Source of the DNA: Streptomyces humi
GTDB lineage: Bacteria; Actinomycetota; Actinomycetes; Streptomycetales; Streptomycetaceae
Direction: 5' to 3'
DNA: 64,000 nt
Assembly (NCBI RefSeq): GCF_001005085.2
Contig: NZ_LBMU02000038.1
Span: 62,001-126,000, forward strand
In this document: piece by piece, positions 34,851 to 43,228 of the stretch
Numbering within the stretch: position 1 is the first letter of the stretch
Layout of the letters: each line of letters begins with the position of its first letter
Notes under the pieces: model-generated
What the model saw: the letters and a program-made list of their open reading frames with translations, nothing else
What the model was told of the DNA's origin: nothing
Databases searched by the model: none
Program-made: the position numbers and the translations under genes

Positions 34851-34911
34851 AACACGACAGCCCTCCCCCCTCGGCATACCGAACACGACAGCCCTCCCCC
34901 CTCGACATACC
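34851..34911. repeat. 30-bp direct repeat, two copies at 31-bp period
   Basis: Two copies of a 30-nt unit (34851-34880 and 34882-34911) differ at one base. The unit runs from AACACGACAG through a C-rich run to CATACC. The second copy's CATACC is the left arm of a perfect palindrome (34906-34921). The duplication therefore doubles the left half of a probable operator upstream of the molybdopterin oxidoreductase gene. Confidence 0.9.
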
Positions 34912-34921
34912 AACCGGTATG
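34906..34921. promoter_or_regulatory. Palindromic operator CATACC-N4-GGTATG
   Basis: CATACC (34906-34911), AACC, GGTATG (34916-34921) is a perfect 6-4-6 inverted repeat 51 bp before the oxidoreductase start. The same CATACC-N4-GGT layout recurs upstream of the SDR gene (58380) and of the phosphotransferase gene (63879, minus strand). It is typical of a TetR site. Confidence 0.65.
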
Positions 34922-34972
34922 CTCACCCCGAGTCCGGCCGCCCCCCGTCGCCGCACCCCTCCGGAGGCCCGC

Positions 34973-37204
34973 ATGCCCCGCACCGCCCTGCGTATCTGCC
35001 CCCTCTGCGAGGCGACCTGCGGGCTGACCCTCACCATCGAGGGCACCCGCGTCACCGGAGCCCGCGGTGACCGCGACGACGTCTTCAGCAAGGGGTTCAT
35101 CTGCCCGAAGGGCGCCTCCTTCGGGGCCGTCGAAGCCGACCCCGACCGGCTGCGCACCCCACTCGTCCGCAGGGACGGCGAGTTGCGCGAGGCCACCTGG
35201 GCGGAGGCCTTCGACGCGGTCGCCGCCGGGATCCGGCCGGTCGTCGAGCGGTACGGCGCCCACTCCGTCGGCGTCGTCCTCGGCAACCCCAACGTCCACA
35301 CCGTGGCCGGCGGCCTCTACCCGCAGGTGCTGATCGGCGCCCTCGGCACCCGCAGCGTCTTCACCGCGTCCACGGTCGACCAGATGCCCAAGCACGTCTC
35401 CAGCGGCCTGCTCTTCGGCGACGCGAACGCGATACCGGTGCCCGACCTGGACCACACCGACCACCTCCTCCTGATCGGCGCCAACCCTCTGGAGTCCAAC
35501 GGGAGTCTGTGCACCGCCCCCGACTTCCCCGGCAAGCTCAGGGCGCTGAAGGCCCGCGGCGGCACCCTCACCGTCATCGACCCGCGCCGCACCCGCACCG
35601 CGCGCCTCGCGGACCGGCACATCGCCGTCCGGCCCGGTACCGACGCCCTGTTGCTGGCCGCGATGGCCCAGGTCCTCTTCGAGGAGGACCTGGTGGACCT
35701 CGGCGACCTCGCCCCGCACGTCGAAGGACTCGCCGGACTCCGCGCCGAGCTGGGCGACTTCACCCCGGACGCGGTCGCCCACGCGACCGACGTCGACGCC
35801 GGCACGATCCGTGTCCTCGCCCGCGAACTCGCCGCCGCCCCCACCGCCGCCGTGTACGGCCGGATCGGCAGCTGCACCGTCCCGCACGGCACCCTCGCCA
35901 GCTGGCTGGTGGACGTCCTCAACATCCTCACCGGCAACCTCGACCGCCCGGGCGGCGCTCTCTTCCCGCAGGCCGCCACCGACCGGACCCCGCGCCCCGC
36001 AGGTCCCGGCCGCGGCTTCGCGCTCGGCCGCTGGCGCTCCCGGGTCAGCGGCCACCCGGAGGCCAAGGGCGAACTGCCGCTCTCCGCGCTCGCCGAGGAG
36101 ATCGACACCGCGACGGCCGACGGCGAACCGATCCGGGCGCTGATCGCCGTCGCCACCAACCCGGTGCTCTCCGCACCCGACGGCAGCCGCCTCGACAAGG
36201 CCCTGGACTCCCTCGACTTCATGGTCAGCGTCGACCCGTACCTCAACGAGACCGCGCGCCACGCCGACGTCGTACTGCCCCCGCCGCCGCCCTCCCAGAG
36301 CCCGCACCACGACTTCGCCTTCAACACCCTCGCCGTCCGCAACCAGGTCCGCTACAGCCCGCCCGCCGTCCCGCTGGAGCCCGGCCGGATGGCGGAGAGC
36401 GAGATCCTGGCCCGGCTGGTCCTGGCGGCCGGCGGCATGCACGGCGCCGAACCGTCCGCCGTCGACGACATGGTCATCGGCCAGACCCTCGGGAAGGCGG
36501 TCACCGAGGCCCATTCGCCCGCGCACGGCCGCGACCCGGGGGAGCTCGCCGCCCTGCTGACCGGCGACACCGGCCCCGAGCGCCGGCTCGACATGATGCT
36601 CCGCCTCGGCCCGTACGGCGACGGCTTCGGCGCCCGGCCCGACGGCCTCACCCTGGAGCGGCTGCTCGCCCACCCGCACGGCATCGACCTGGGTCCGCTC
36701 ACCTCCCGTCTCCCGCAGCCGCTGAAGACCCGCAGCGGCAAGGTCGAGCTGCTGCCGGGGCCGATCGCCGGCGACCTGCCCCGGCTGCGCGCGGCCCTCG
36801 GTGACCGGCCCGACGGGCTCGTCCTGGTCGGCCGCCGGCACCTGCGCTCCAACAACAGCTGGATGCACAACGTGCCCGCCCTCACCGGCGGTTCCAACCG
36901 CTGCACCCTGCACATCCACCCCGAGGACGCCGAACGGCTCGGGGTGCGCGACGGGGCGGACGTACGCGTCAAGGGCGCCGGGGGAGAGGTGGTCGCCCCC
37001 GCCGAGGTCACCGACGGCGTCCGGCGCGGTGTCGTCAGCCTCCCGCACGGCTGGGGCCACGACCGCCCCGGCACCCGGCTCAGCCACGCCGCGACCGCCC
37101 CCGGGGTCAACGTCAACCAGCTCCTCGACGGCACCCTGCTCGACCCGCTGTCCGGCAACGCGGTCCTCAACGGCATCCCCATCGAGGTGACCGCAACGCT
37201 GTGA
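34973..37204 (+). CDS. Molybdopterin-dependent oxidoreductase with N-terminal [4Fe-4S] site
   Basis: 743 residues from ATG 34973, with CGGAGG about six bases upstream. The N-terminus RICPLCEATCGLTLTIEG...FICPKGA gives the Cys-x2-Cys-x3-Cys-x30-Cys ligands of a [4Fe-4S] cluster. DMSO-reductase-family blocks follow: GANPLESNGSL, VIDPRRTRTARLADRHIAVRPGTDALLLAAMAQ, NILTGNLDRPGGALF, and a C-terminal molybdopterin-dinucleotide domain (LRSNNSWMHNVPALTGGSNRCTLHIHPEDAERLGV, GVVSLPHGWGHDRPG, VNVNQLLDGTLLDPLSGNAVLNGIPIEV). No small subunit or membrane anchor is adjacent and there is no Tat leader, so it is a soluble cytoplasmic enzyme. The substrate is unknown; formate dehydrogenase-like annotation is common for relatives. 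Confidence 0.9.
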   Translation: MPRTALRICPLCEATCGLTLTIEGTRVTGARGDRDDVFSKGFICPKGASFGAVEADPDRLRTPLVRRDGELREATWAEAFDAVAAGIRPVVERYGAHSVGVVLGNPNVHTVAGGLYPQVLIGALGTRSVFTASTVDQMPKHVSSGLLFGDANAIPVPDLDHTDHLLLIGANPLESNGSLCTAPDFPGKLRALKARGGTLTVIDPRRTRTARLADRHIAVRPGTDALLLAAMAQVLFEEDLVDLGDLAPHVEGLAGLRAELGDFTPDAVAHATDVDAGTIRVLARELAAAPTAAVYGRIGSCTVPHGTLASWLVDVLNILTGNLDRPGGALFPQAATDRTPRPAGPGRGFALGRWRSRVSGHPEAKGELPLSALAEEIDTATADGEPIRALIAVATNPVLSAPDGSRLDKALDSLDFMVSVDPYLNETARHADVVLPPPPPSQSPHHDFAFNTLAVRNQVRYSPPAVPLEPGRMAESEILARLVLAAGGMHGAEPSAVDDMVIGQTLGKAVTEAHSPAHGRDPGELAALLTGDTGPERRLDMMLRLGPYGDGFGARPDGLTLERLLAHPHGIDLGPLTSRLPQPLKTRSGKVELLPGPIAGDLPRLRAALGDRPDGLVLVGRRHLRSNNSWMHNVPALTGGSNRCTLHIHPEDAERLGVRDGADVRVKGAGGEVVAPAEVTDGVRRGVVSLPHGWGHDRPGTRLSHAATAPGVNVNQLLDGTLLDPLSGNAVLNGIPIEVTATL

Positions 37205-37235
37205 CCTGGAGTTCTGCGCTTATTGCTCGCGTGTC

Positions 37236-37317
37236 AACGTCTTGTTAACGACGTTCGACGCGACCTAACGTCGTCGCACCGCCGGCCCTGGTGGGAGTTC
37301 AAGGGCGAACGTTAGGT
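37236..37317. promoter_or_regulatory. Nested inverted repeats upstream of the citrate-type transporter
   Basis: AACGTC (37236-37241)-N8-GACGTT (37250-37255) is a perfect palindrome. ACCTAACGT (37263-37271) and ACGTTAGGT (37309-37317) form a second perfect 9-bp inverted repeat 37 nt apart. All four arms contain AACGT. They lie just before the transporter ATG at 37327 and could be regulator sites or, for the second pair, a leader hairpin. Confidence 0.6.
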
Positions 37318-37326
37318 GTTCCACTC

Positions 37327-38727
37327 ATGCTGACCATCCTCGGCTTCGCCATGATCGCGACCTTCCTGGTCCTGATCATGCTGAAGAAGATGTCGCCGAT
37401 CGCGGCGCTCGTGCTGATCCCCGCGCTGTTCTGCGTGTTCGTCGGCAAGGGCGCCAAGCTCGGCGACTACGTCATCGACGGCGTCACGAGCCTCGCCCCC
37501 ACCGCGGCGATGCTCATGTTCGCGATCGTCTACTTCGGTGTGATGATCGACGTCGGCCTCTTCGACCCGGTCGTCAAGGGGATCCTGAGGTTCTGCAAGG
37601 CCGACCCGCTGCGGATCGTCGTCGGCACGGCCCTGCTCGCCGCGATCGTCTCCCTCGACGGCGACGGCTCCACCACCTTCATGATCACCGTGTCGGCGAT
37701 GTACCCGCTGTACAAGCGCCTGAAGATGAGCCTGGTCGTGATGACCGGTGTCGCCGCGATGGCCAACGGCGTGATGAACACCCTGCCCTGGGGCGGTCCG
37801 ACCGCCCGCGCGGCGACCGCGCTGAAGCTGGACGCGAGTGACATCTTCGTGCCGATGATCCCGGCGCTCGCCGCCGGCCTGCTCTTCGTGATCGCCCTCG
37901 CCTACGTCCTCGGCCGCCGTGAGCGCGGGCGGCTCGGCGTGCTGACCCTGGACGAGGCGCTGGTGGCGGAGCGGGAGACCGAGACGGTGCTGGTCGGCGC
38001 GGGTTCCGGGACCGGGAAGTCCCCGTCGCGCACGGGCGGTTCGGGGCCCGGCGCCGATGCGGGACGGCCCGCGGAGGACGAGACCTTCCAGGGCCTCGAC
38101 CCGCACCGCGAGACCCTGCGTCCCAGGCTCTACTGGTTCAACGCGGCGCTCACCGTCACCCTGCTCACGGCCATGATCATGGAGTGGCTGCCGATCCCGG
38201 TGCTGTTCCTGCTCGGCGCGGCCCTGGCGCTGACCGTCAACTTCCCGCAGATGCCCGCCCAGCGGGCCCGGCTCGCAGCGCACGCCGAGAACGTCCTCAA
38301 CGTCTCGGGCATGGTCTTCGCCGCCGCGGTCTTCACCGGCGTCCTCCAGGGCACCGGCATGGTCGACCACATGGCCGAGTGGCTGGTCGGCAACATCCCC
38401 GACGGCATGGGCCCGCACATGGCCCTCGTCACCGGCGTGCTGAGCATCCCGCTCACGTACTTCATGTCGAACGACGGCTTCTACTTCGGCATCCTCCCGG
38501 TCCTCGCCGAGGCCGGCCAGGCGCACGGCGTCTCCACCGTGGAGATCGCCCGGGCCTCCATCGTCGGCCAGCCGCTGCACATGTCCAGCCCGCTGGTCCC
38601 CGCCGTCTACGTCCTGGTCGGCATGGCCAAGGTCGAGTTCGGCGACCACACCCGCTTCGTCGTGAAGTGGGCCGCCCTGACATCCCTGGTGGTGCTCGGG
38701 GCAGGGATCCTGTTCGGGATCATCTGA
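37327..38727 (+). CDS. CitMHS family citrate/metal symporter
   Basis: 466 residues from ATG 37327 (MLTILGFAMIATFLVLIMLKKMSPI is the usual family start); in-frame GTG 37291 is upstream. About 11-12 membrane segments. Family motifs: APTAAMLMFAIVYFGVMIDVGLFDP, VSLDGDGSTTFMITVSAMYPLY, MANGVMNTLPWGGPTARAATAL, SIPLTYFMSNDGFYFGILPVLAEA and a final IVGQPLHMSSPLVPAVYVLVG. The two re-entrant loop motifs (DGDGSTTF, SNDGFYF) form the transport site. A charged loop of about 70 residues (REETVLV...EDETFQGLDP) is cytoplasmic. It probably imports citrate complexed to a divalent cation. Inverted repeats precede it. Confidence 0.93.
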   Translation: MLTILGFAMIATFLVLIMLKKMSPIAALVLIPALFCVFVGKGAKLGDYVIDGVTSLAPTAAMLMFAIVYFGVMIDVGLFDPVVKGILRFCKADPLRIVVGTALLAAIVSLDGDGSTTFMITVSAMYPLYKRLKMSLVVMTGVAAMANGVMNTLPWGGPTARAATALKLDASDIFVPMIPALAAGLLFVIALAYVLGRRERGRLGVLTLDEALVAERETETVLVGAGSGTGKSPSRTGGSGPGADAGRPAEDETFQGLDPHRETLRPRLYWFNAALTVTLLTAMIMEWLPIPVLFLLGAALALTVNFPQMPAQRARLAAHAENVLNVSGMVFAAAVFTGVLQGTGMVDHMAEWLVGNIPDGMGPHMALVTGVLSIPLTYFMSNDGFYFGILPVLAEAGQAHGVSTVEIARASIVGQPLHMSSPLVPAVYVLVGMAKVEFGDHTRFVVKWAALTSLVVLGAGILFGII

Positions 38728-38772
38728 GCCGCCCGACCGAATCGACCGACCAGTGCGCGGGAGGACTTGACC

Positions 38773-40017
38773 ATGACGCCCGGCAGGAACCGCGGCTGGC
38801 TGCTCCGGCTCGTCATCGCCTTCGGCTTCGCGCAGGGGGCGGTGTCGATGGCCCGGCCCGCCGTCTCCTACCGCGCGCTCGCGCTGGGCGCCGACGAACG
38901 GGCGATCGGGGTCATCGCGGGTGTCTACGCCCTGCTCCCGCTGTTCGCCGCCGTACCCCTGGGCCGCCGCACCGACCACGGCCGCTGCGCACCCCTGCTG
39001 CCGGTCGGCGTGGTGCTGATATCCGGCGGCTGCGCGCTCAGCGGACTGGCGAACTCGCTGTGGACGATGGCGCTGTGGAGCGGGGTGATGGGCCTCGGCC
39101 ACCTCTGCTTCGTGATCGGCGCCCAGTCGCTGGTGGCCCGCCAGTCGGCCCCGCACGAACAGGACCGCAACTTCGGCCACTTCACCATCGGGGCGTCGCT
39201 GGGCCAGCTGATCGGACCGGTCGCCGCCGGTGCGCTGATCGGTGGGCCCGACATGGCGGGCAGCAGCGCGCTCGCGCTCGTGGTGGCGGGCGCGGGGGCG
39301 GCCGTCGCCCTCACGTCGCTGTGGCGCGTCGAGGACCGTACGGCGGTCACGTCCCGGACCGGGCACGGCGAGCCCGTGGCGGTCGGCCGCATCCTGCGCG
39401 CCCGGGGCGTGCCTGCGGGCATGCTGATCAGTCTCTCGGTGCTGTCCGCGACCGACATCCTCACGGCGTACCTGCCGGTGGTCGGCGAGCACCGGGGGAT
39501 CTCGCCGGCGGTGATCGGCGTGCTGCTGAGCGTGCGGGCCGGGGCGACCATCGCGTGCCGGCTGGTCCTCACACCGTTGCTGAGGCTGCTGGGCCGGCCC
39601 GTGCTGCTGACCGTGACCTGCTTCCTGGCGGCCCTGCTGTGCGCGGGGATCGCGCTGCCGGTGCCGCTCTGGGTGCTCGGACTGATGCTCGGCGCGCTCG
39701 GGTTCTGCCTCGGGGTGGGGCAGCCGTTGTCGATGACGACGGTCGTCCAGGCCGCGCCCGACGGCGCCCGGTCCACGGCGCTCGCCCTGCGGCTGACCGG
39801 GAACCGGCTGGGCCAGGTGGCGGCGCCGGCCGCGGCGGGGCTGGTGGCGGGGGTGGCGGGGGTGGCCGCGCCGTTCGTGATGCTGGGGGCGTCCCTGCTG
39901 TTGTCGGCGGGGGTGGCGGTGCGCTCGCCGGGGGCGGCGGAGCGGTCCGGGGGCGCTCCGCCGGTGCCCCGGACGAGCCGCAGGGGCTCGGTGTTGCGCC
40001 GCCCGGGCGATATCTGA
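38773..40017 (+). CDS. MFS transporter
   Basis: 414 residues from ATG 38773, with GGGAGG eight bases upstream. It has twelve predicted helices. MFS motif A-like sequences are FAAVPLGRRTDHGRCAPLL after TM2-3 and RAGATIACRLVLTPLLRLLGRPVLL in the second half. LGLGHLCFVIGAQSLVARQ and HFTIGASLGQLIGPVAAGALIGG are typical of drug/metabolite exporters. The C-terminal tail is short and basic. It is 45 bp after the citrate-type transporter in the same direction and may be co-transcribed. The substrate is not predictable. Confidence 0.9.
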   Translation: MTPGRNRGWLLRLVIAFGFAQGAVSMARPAVSYRALALGADERAIGVIAGVYALLPLFAAVPLGRRTDHGRCAPLLPVGVVLISGGCALSGLANSLWTMALWSGVMGLGHLCFVIGAQSLVARQSAPHEQDRNFGHFTIGASLGQLIGPVAAGALIGGPDMAGSSALALVVAGAGAAVALTSLWRVEDRTAVTSRTGHGEPVAVGRILRARGVPAGMLISLSVLSATDILTAYLPVVGEHRGISPAVIGVLLSVRAGATIACRLVLTPLLRLLGRPVLLTVTCFLAALLCAGIALPVPLWVLGLMLGALGFCLGVGQPLSMTTVVQAAPDGARSTALALRLTGNRLGQVAAPAAAGLVAGVAGVAAPFVMLGASLLLSAGVAVRSPGAAERSGGAPPVPRTSRRGSVLRRPGDI

Positions 40018-40118
40018 CGGCGTGTCGGGCGCCGATGCCGTGGGTCATGGAGTGGGTGAGTGATAGTCCAGGCGAAAGGCCGATTTGTATGAAAATCGTC
40101 TAACTTGGAGGAGCTTGC

Positions 40119-40817
40119 ATGCCGACCCTCACACTTCCACGCTCCGCCGGTTCCCGTGCGGGCGCCACCGTCGTCCTCACCGCCCTCGCCGCGGCGGGCG
40201 CGTCGTGGGTGGCGGCACCGAACGCGGTGGCCCAAGGGGAGAACGGCGACATCAGGATCCACCGGGTGGGCGTGCCCTTCGGCGTCTCGAAGGACGACCC
40301 GGTGGTCTGCCGGTTCTACCTCGACGCCGTCAACTTCGACGTGCTGCCCGCCATCGCCTACACCATCACCCCGCAGCCACCGCTGCCCACCGCCGCCACC
40401 GTCGCCGGCACCATCCAGCTCGCCGGAGGCGCCGGCCACACCGATCCGCTCGGCCTGGCGGACGGACAGTACAAGCTCACCTGGGTCGTGGCGGGCGCGT
40501 TGAAGGAGAAGGTCTTCCGGCTCAACTGCCATGACGGCAAGCCGGACGGGGCGCAGGGCCCGAACGGCCAGAACGGCCAGAACGGCCAGCAGGGCCAGAA
40601 CGGCCAGATCGAGGACAACCAGCACGGCGACAGCAGCTGGGGGAAGGGTGACGACCACGACGGCCCGCAGGGTGGCGTGCACGCGGGCGGCGGCGGCCTC
40701 GTCGACACCGCGGCGGCGTTCTCGCCCGTGGCCGCGGCGGCGGCCGTGGGGCTGGTCGCGGCCAGCGGTGTGGTGTACATCCGGCTGATCCGCCGTCGGC
40801 CCCATGGCGCCGCGTAG
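40119..40817 (+). CDS. Surface protein with collagen-like Gly-X-Y tract and C-terminal membrane anchor
   Basis: 232 residues; GGAGGAG precedes ATG 40119. A signal peptide (RAGATVVLTALAAAGASWVAAPNAVAQ) is followed by a beta-rich domain with two Cys (VVCRFYLDAV, RLNCHDG), likely one disulfide. Residues 144-164 are seven perfect Gly-X-Y triplets (GAQGPNGQNGQNGQQGQNGQ and one more), collagen-like, then a His/Asp/Gly-rich stretch. One C-terminal helix (VAAAAAVGLVAASGVVYIRLI) ends in RRRPHGAA. No LPxTG/LAxTG pentapeptide precedes the helix, although a class F sortase gene overlaps the 3' end. It is probably displayed outside the cell. Confidence 0.85.
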   Translation: MPTLTLPRSAGSRAGATVVLTALAAAGASWVAAPNAVAQGENGDIRIHRVGVPFGVSKDDPVVCRFYLDAVNFDVLPAIAYTITPQPPLPTAATVAGTIQLAGGAGHTDPLGLADGQYKLTWVVAGALKEKVFRLNCHDGKPDGAQGPNGQNGQNGQQGQNGQIEDNQHGDSSWGKGDDHDGPQGGVHAGGGGLVDTAAAFSPVAAAAAVGLVAASGVVYIRLIRRRPHGAA

Positions 40818-41475
40818 ACGCGGACGCAGGCCCTGGCACCGGACCCGCGCCTACCGCCTCGCCAGAACGACCCTGCTGGCGATCGTCCTGGTGGCGCTGG
40901 TCCGGTGCGGGGGGCACGACGACGGGCCCGGTGGCCCGGACGCCGTGGCCGGCGGGGGGCGGGACGGGTCCGACGGGACCCGTGCCGCCGCCCGGCCGTT
41001 GCCCCCGCCCCGCCCGCTCTCCCGGTCCCGGCCGACGTCGGTGCGCATTCCCTCCCTGGGTGTCGACGCGCCGGTCGTCGGCGTCCGGCTCGACCGGGGG
41101 CGGCAGTTGGAGACCCCGCCGGTCGACGAGCCGAAGCTGATCGGCTGGTACCAGGGCGGCGCGACTCCGGGCGAGTCCGGCCTCGCGGTCGCCGTCGGCC
41201 ACCGTGACACCAGGACGGGACCCGCCGTCTTCGCGGCGCTCGCCCAGGTGAAGCCGGGTAAGCGGATCGAGGCCAAGCGCGTGGACGGCCGTACCGCCGT
41301 CTACACCGTGGACCGGGTGAAGGTCTACGACAAGGCCGGCTTCCCCGACAAGGAGGTGTACGGACCGACCCGGCGTCCCGAACTCCGCGTGATCACCTGC
41401 GGCGGACTCTTCAGCCGGCGGACGGGCTACACCAGCAACGTGGTGGTCTTCGCCCACCTGACCGAAACGGACTGA
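40804..41475 (+). CDS. Class F sortase
   Basis: 223 residues; ATG 40804 overlaps the upstream gene by 14 nt. Basic N-terminus, signal anchor (RTTLLAIVLVALVRC), Pro/Arg linker, then the sortase barrel: VRIPSLGVDAPVV, PVDEPKLIGWYQGGATPGESGLAVAVGHRDTRTGPAVFAAL (catalytic His in GHRD), TVDRVKVYDK, LRVITCGGLF (catalytic Cys in TCGG) and TGYTSNVVVFAHL. Class F (actinobacterial SrtF) enzymes are transpeptidases or proteases that cut substrates outside the membrane. The collagen-like neighbour is the obvious candidate partner, though it lacks a standard sorting motif. Confidence 0.92.
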   Translation: MAPRRRGRRPWHRTRAYRLARTTLLAIVLVALVRCGGHDDGPGGPDAVAGGGRDGSDGTRAAARPLPPPRPLSRSRPTSVRIPSLGVDAPVVGVRLDRGRQLETPPVDEPKLIGWYQGGATPGESGLAVAVGHRDTRTGPAVFAALAQVKPGKRIEAKRVDGRTAVYTVDRVKVYDKAGFPDKEVYGPTRRPELRVITCGGLFSRRTGYTSNVVVFAHLTETD

Positions 41476-41836
41476 CCGAGACGGGGTGGCCGAGGCGCGG
41501 TGGCCGCGTGGTGCGGCCCGTCGTCCGCACCGTCCGGCCGCGGGCGCCCTCCGCACCGCTCGGCCGCGGGCGCCCTCCGCACTGCCCGGCTGAGGGCGCC
41601 CTCCGCACCGCCCGGCCGCGGCCGCCCTGCGCACCGCTCGGCCGCGGCCGCCCTCCGTGCCGGTTGGCCGTCCTCGCGCCCCCGCCCCGCCGAATGCGAT
41701 CGTCCGTTTTTCCCGCTGCCTGCGCCCTGGTCACCGATGCCGCGGAATGTCTTCCCCGGCCCGGCACATTCCGTTAACTTCCGTGACCCACAGGCCCGTA
41801 CGACCCGCACGCGGCCCTCGGACACGGAGCTGCGGC
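41476..41836. repeat. 361-bp intergenic region with 26-bp tandem repeats
   Basis: Five consecutive 26-bp units start at 41535, 41561, 41587, 41613 and 41639, each beginning CGGCYGMGG and ending CCGCACCGCC/T; a degenerate sixth starts near 41665. The period is not a multiple of three and no strand gives a convincing protein, so it is non-coding. After the array, 41700-41836 is AT-richer (GTCCGTTTTTCCC, CCGTTAACTTCCG) and should hold the promoter of the ABC ATPase gene. Confidence 0.88.
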
Positions 41837-43177
41837 ATGACACGCGCCATCTCTCTGCACAACGTGAGCAAGGCCTTCGCGCGCGGTGTCCGCGTGGTGG
41901 ACCGGCTCTCCCTCGACATCGACCCCGGCGAGTTCCTCGTGCTGCTCGGGCCGTCCGGCTGCGGCAAGTCGACCGTGCTGCGCATGATCGCCGGCCTGGA
42001 GGAGGCCGACGAGGGCGAGTTACGCCTCGACGGCGAGTACGCCAACGATCTGCTGCCGGCCGACCGGAACATCGCGATGGTGTTCCAGAGCTTCGCCCTC
42101 TACCCGAGCATGACCAGCCGCGACAACATCGGCTTCCCGCTGCGCATCGAGGCCCCCGGCACGGATCCGCGCCCCCGGGTCGACGCCACCGCCCGCATGC
42201 TGGGCATCGAGGACCTCCTCGACCGCTTCCCGAGCCAGCTCTCCGGCGGCGAACGCCAACGGGTGGCGATGGGACGGGCGATCGCCCGGCACCCCTCGGT
42301 CTTCCTGATGGACGAGCCGCTGTCCAACCTGGACGCCAAGCTCCGCAACCACCTGCGTGCCGAGATCTCGCGGCTGACCCGGGAACTGGGCGTGACCACG
42401 GTCTACGTCACCCACGACCAGACCGAGGCGATGTCGCTCGGCGACCGGGTCGCCGTGCTGCGCGGCGGGGTCCTCCAGCAGGTCGACACCCCGCGCGCGG
42501 TCTACGCGCTGCCCCGCAACGTCTTCGTCGCCGCCTTCATCGGCACCCCGCGCATCAACCTCCTGCGTGGTGTGGTCCGTGCCCCGCTCGACGGCGCCAT
42601 GACCGTCAGCCTCGGCAAGCAGGCCCTGCGGCTGCCCGAACCCCTTTCCCTGGACCACCGGTTGCTGCGCGTGCAACAGGGCCGGGAGGTGATCGTCGGG
42701 CTGCGTTCGGAGGCGGTGCGGATCGCCAGGCACGCCACCGCGCGGCCGGGCGAGGTGCCGCTCACCGGGCTGGTGGAGCATGTCGAGTTCCAGGGCCACG
42801 AGGTGCTCGTCCACTTCGACACCGGTTCCCGGCCCGCCGTCGTACCGGACCTGGAGGCCCCGCGCCCGACCGGCCGGCCGCCGCGCCGCCGGCGACGGGA
42901 CGGGGCGACCGTGCTGGACCGGCTGCGGGACCGGGCGAGTTCGAAGCGGGCGGGACCGGTCGTCGTACTGGAGCATCCGGCGGACACGGGGCCCGAGCCC
43001 GCGCCGCCGGAGGGGCGGCTGCCCGGGGACCTGGTCGTCCGCACCACGCCCGACATCCAGCTCCGGCACGGCATGCAGGTCCCGCTCCTCGTCGACCTCG
43101 CCCATCTGTTCGTCTTCGACCAGCACGGCGAACGGATCTGCCCGTCCCCGGCCCGGCTGCCGGACCTGGACGAGTGA
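41837..43177 (+). CDS. Orphan sugar-type ABC transporter ATPase (MalK/MsiK/UgpC family); contains a TTA codon
   Basis: 446 residues from ATG 41837. Walker A LLGPSGCGKSTVLRMIAGL, Q-loop MVFQSFALYPSMT, signature LSGGERQRVAMGRAIA, Walker B VFLMDEPLSNLDAKLR, H-loop TVYVTHDQTEAM, then the C-terminal OB/TOBE regulatory domain (NVFVAAFIGTPRINLLRG, IVGLRSEAVRI). The TOBE part is split by an unusual basic insert (RPTGRPPRRRRRDGATVLDRLRDRASSKR). No permease or binding-protein genes are near, so like MsiK it may serve distant sugar importers. Codon 62 (42020-42022) is TTA, so full expression may depend on bldA tRNA. It follows the 26-bp repeat array. Confidence 0.92.
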   Translation: MTRAISLHNVSKAFARGVRVVDRLSLDIDPGEFLVLLGPSGCGKSTVLRMIAGLEEADEGELRLDGEYANDLLPADRNIAMVFQSFALYPSMTSRDNIGFPLRIEAPGTDPRPRVDATARMLGIEDLLDRFPSQLSGGERQRVAMGRAIARHPSVFLMDEPLSNLDAKLRNHLRAEISRLTRELGVTTVYVTHDQTEAMSLGDRVAVLRGGVLQQVDTPRAVYALPRNVFVAAFIGTPRINLLRGVVRAPLDGAMTVSLGKQALRLPEPLSLDHRLLRVQQGREVIVGLRSEAVRIARHATARPGEVPLTGLVEHVEFQGHEVLVHFDTGSRPAVVPDLEAPRPTGRPPRRRRRDGATVLDRLRDRASSKRAGPVVVLEHPADTGPEPAPPEGRLPGDLVVRTTPDIQLRHGMQVPLLVDLAHLFVFDQHGERICPSPARLPDLDE

Positions 43178-43228
43178 ACCCGGCGGGAATCCGGCACCGC
43201 GACGGCACGGAAACCATAGGAAAGGGGC

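Noticed and set aside
34742..37087. Long minus-strand frame opposite the molybdopterin oxidoreductase
   Set aside because: It is low complexity, rich in Gly/Glu/Val/Arg, without motifs. The plus-strand enzyme has complete family signatures.
37312..39492. Long minus-strand frame opposite the citrate-type symporter and MFS genes
   Set aside because: It has His/Arg/Gln-rich shadow composition. Both plus-strand transporters are convincing.
41535..41664. CRISPR array
   Set aside because: The 26-bp units follow each other directly without unique spacers and no cas gene is present.
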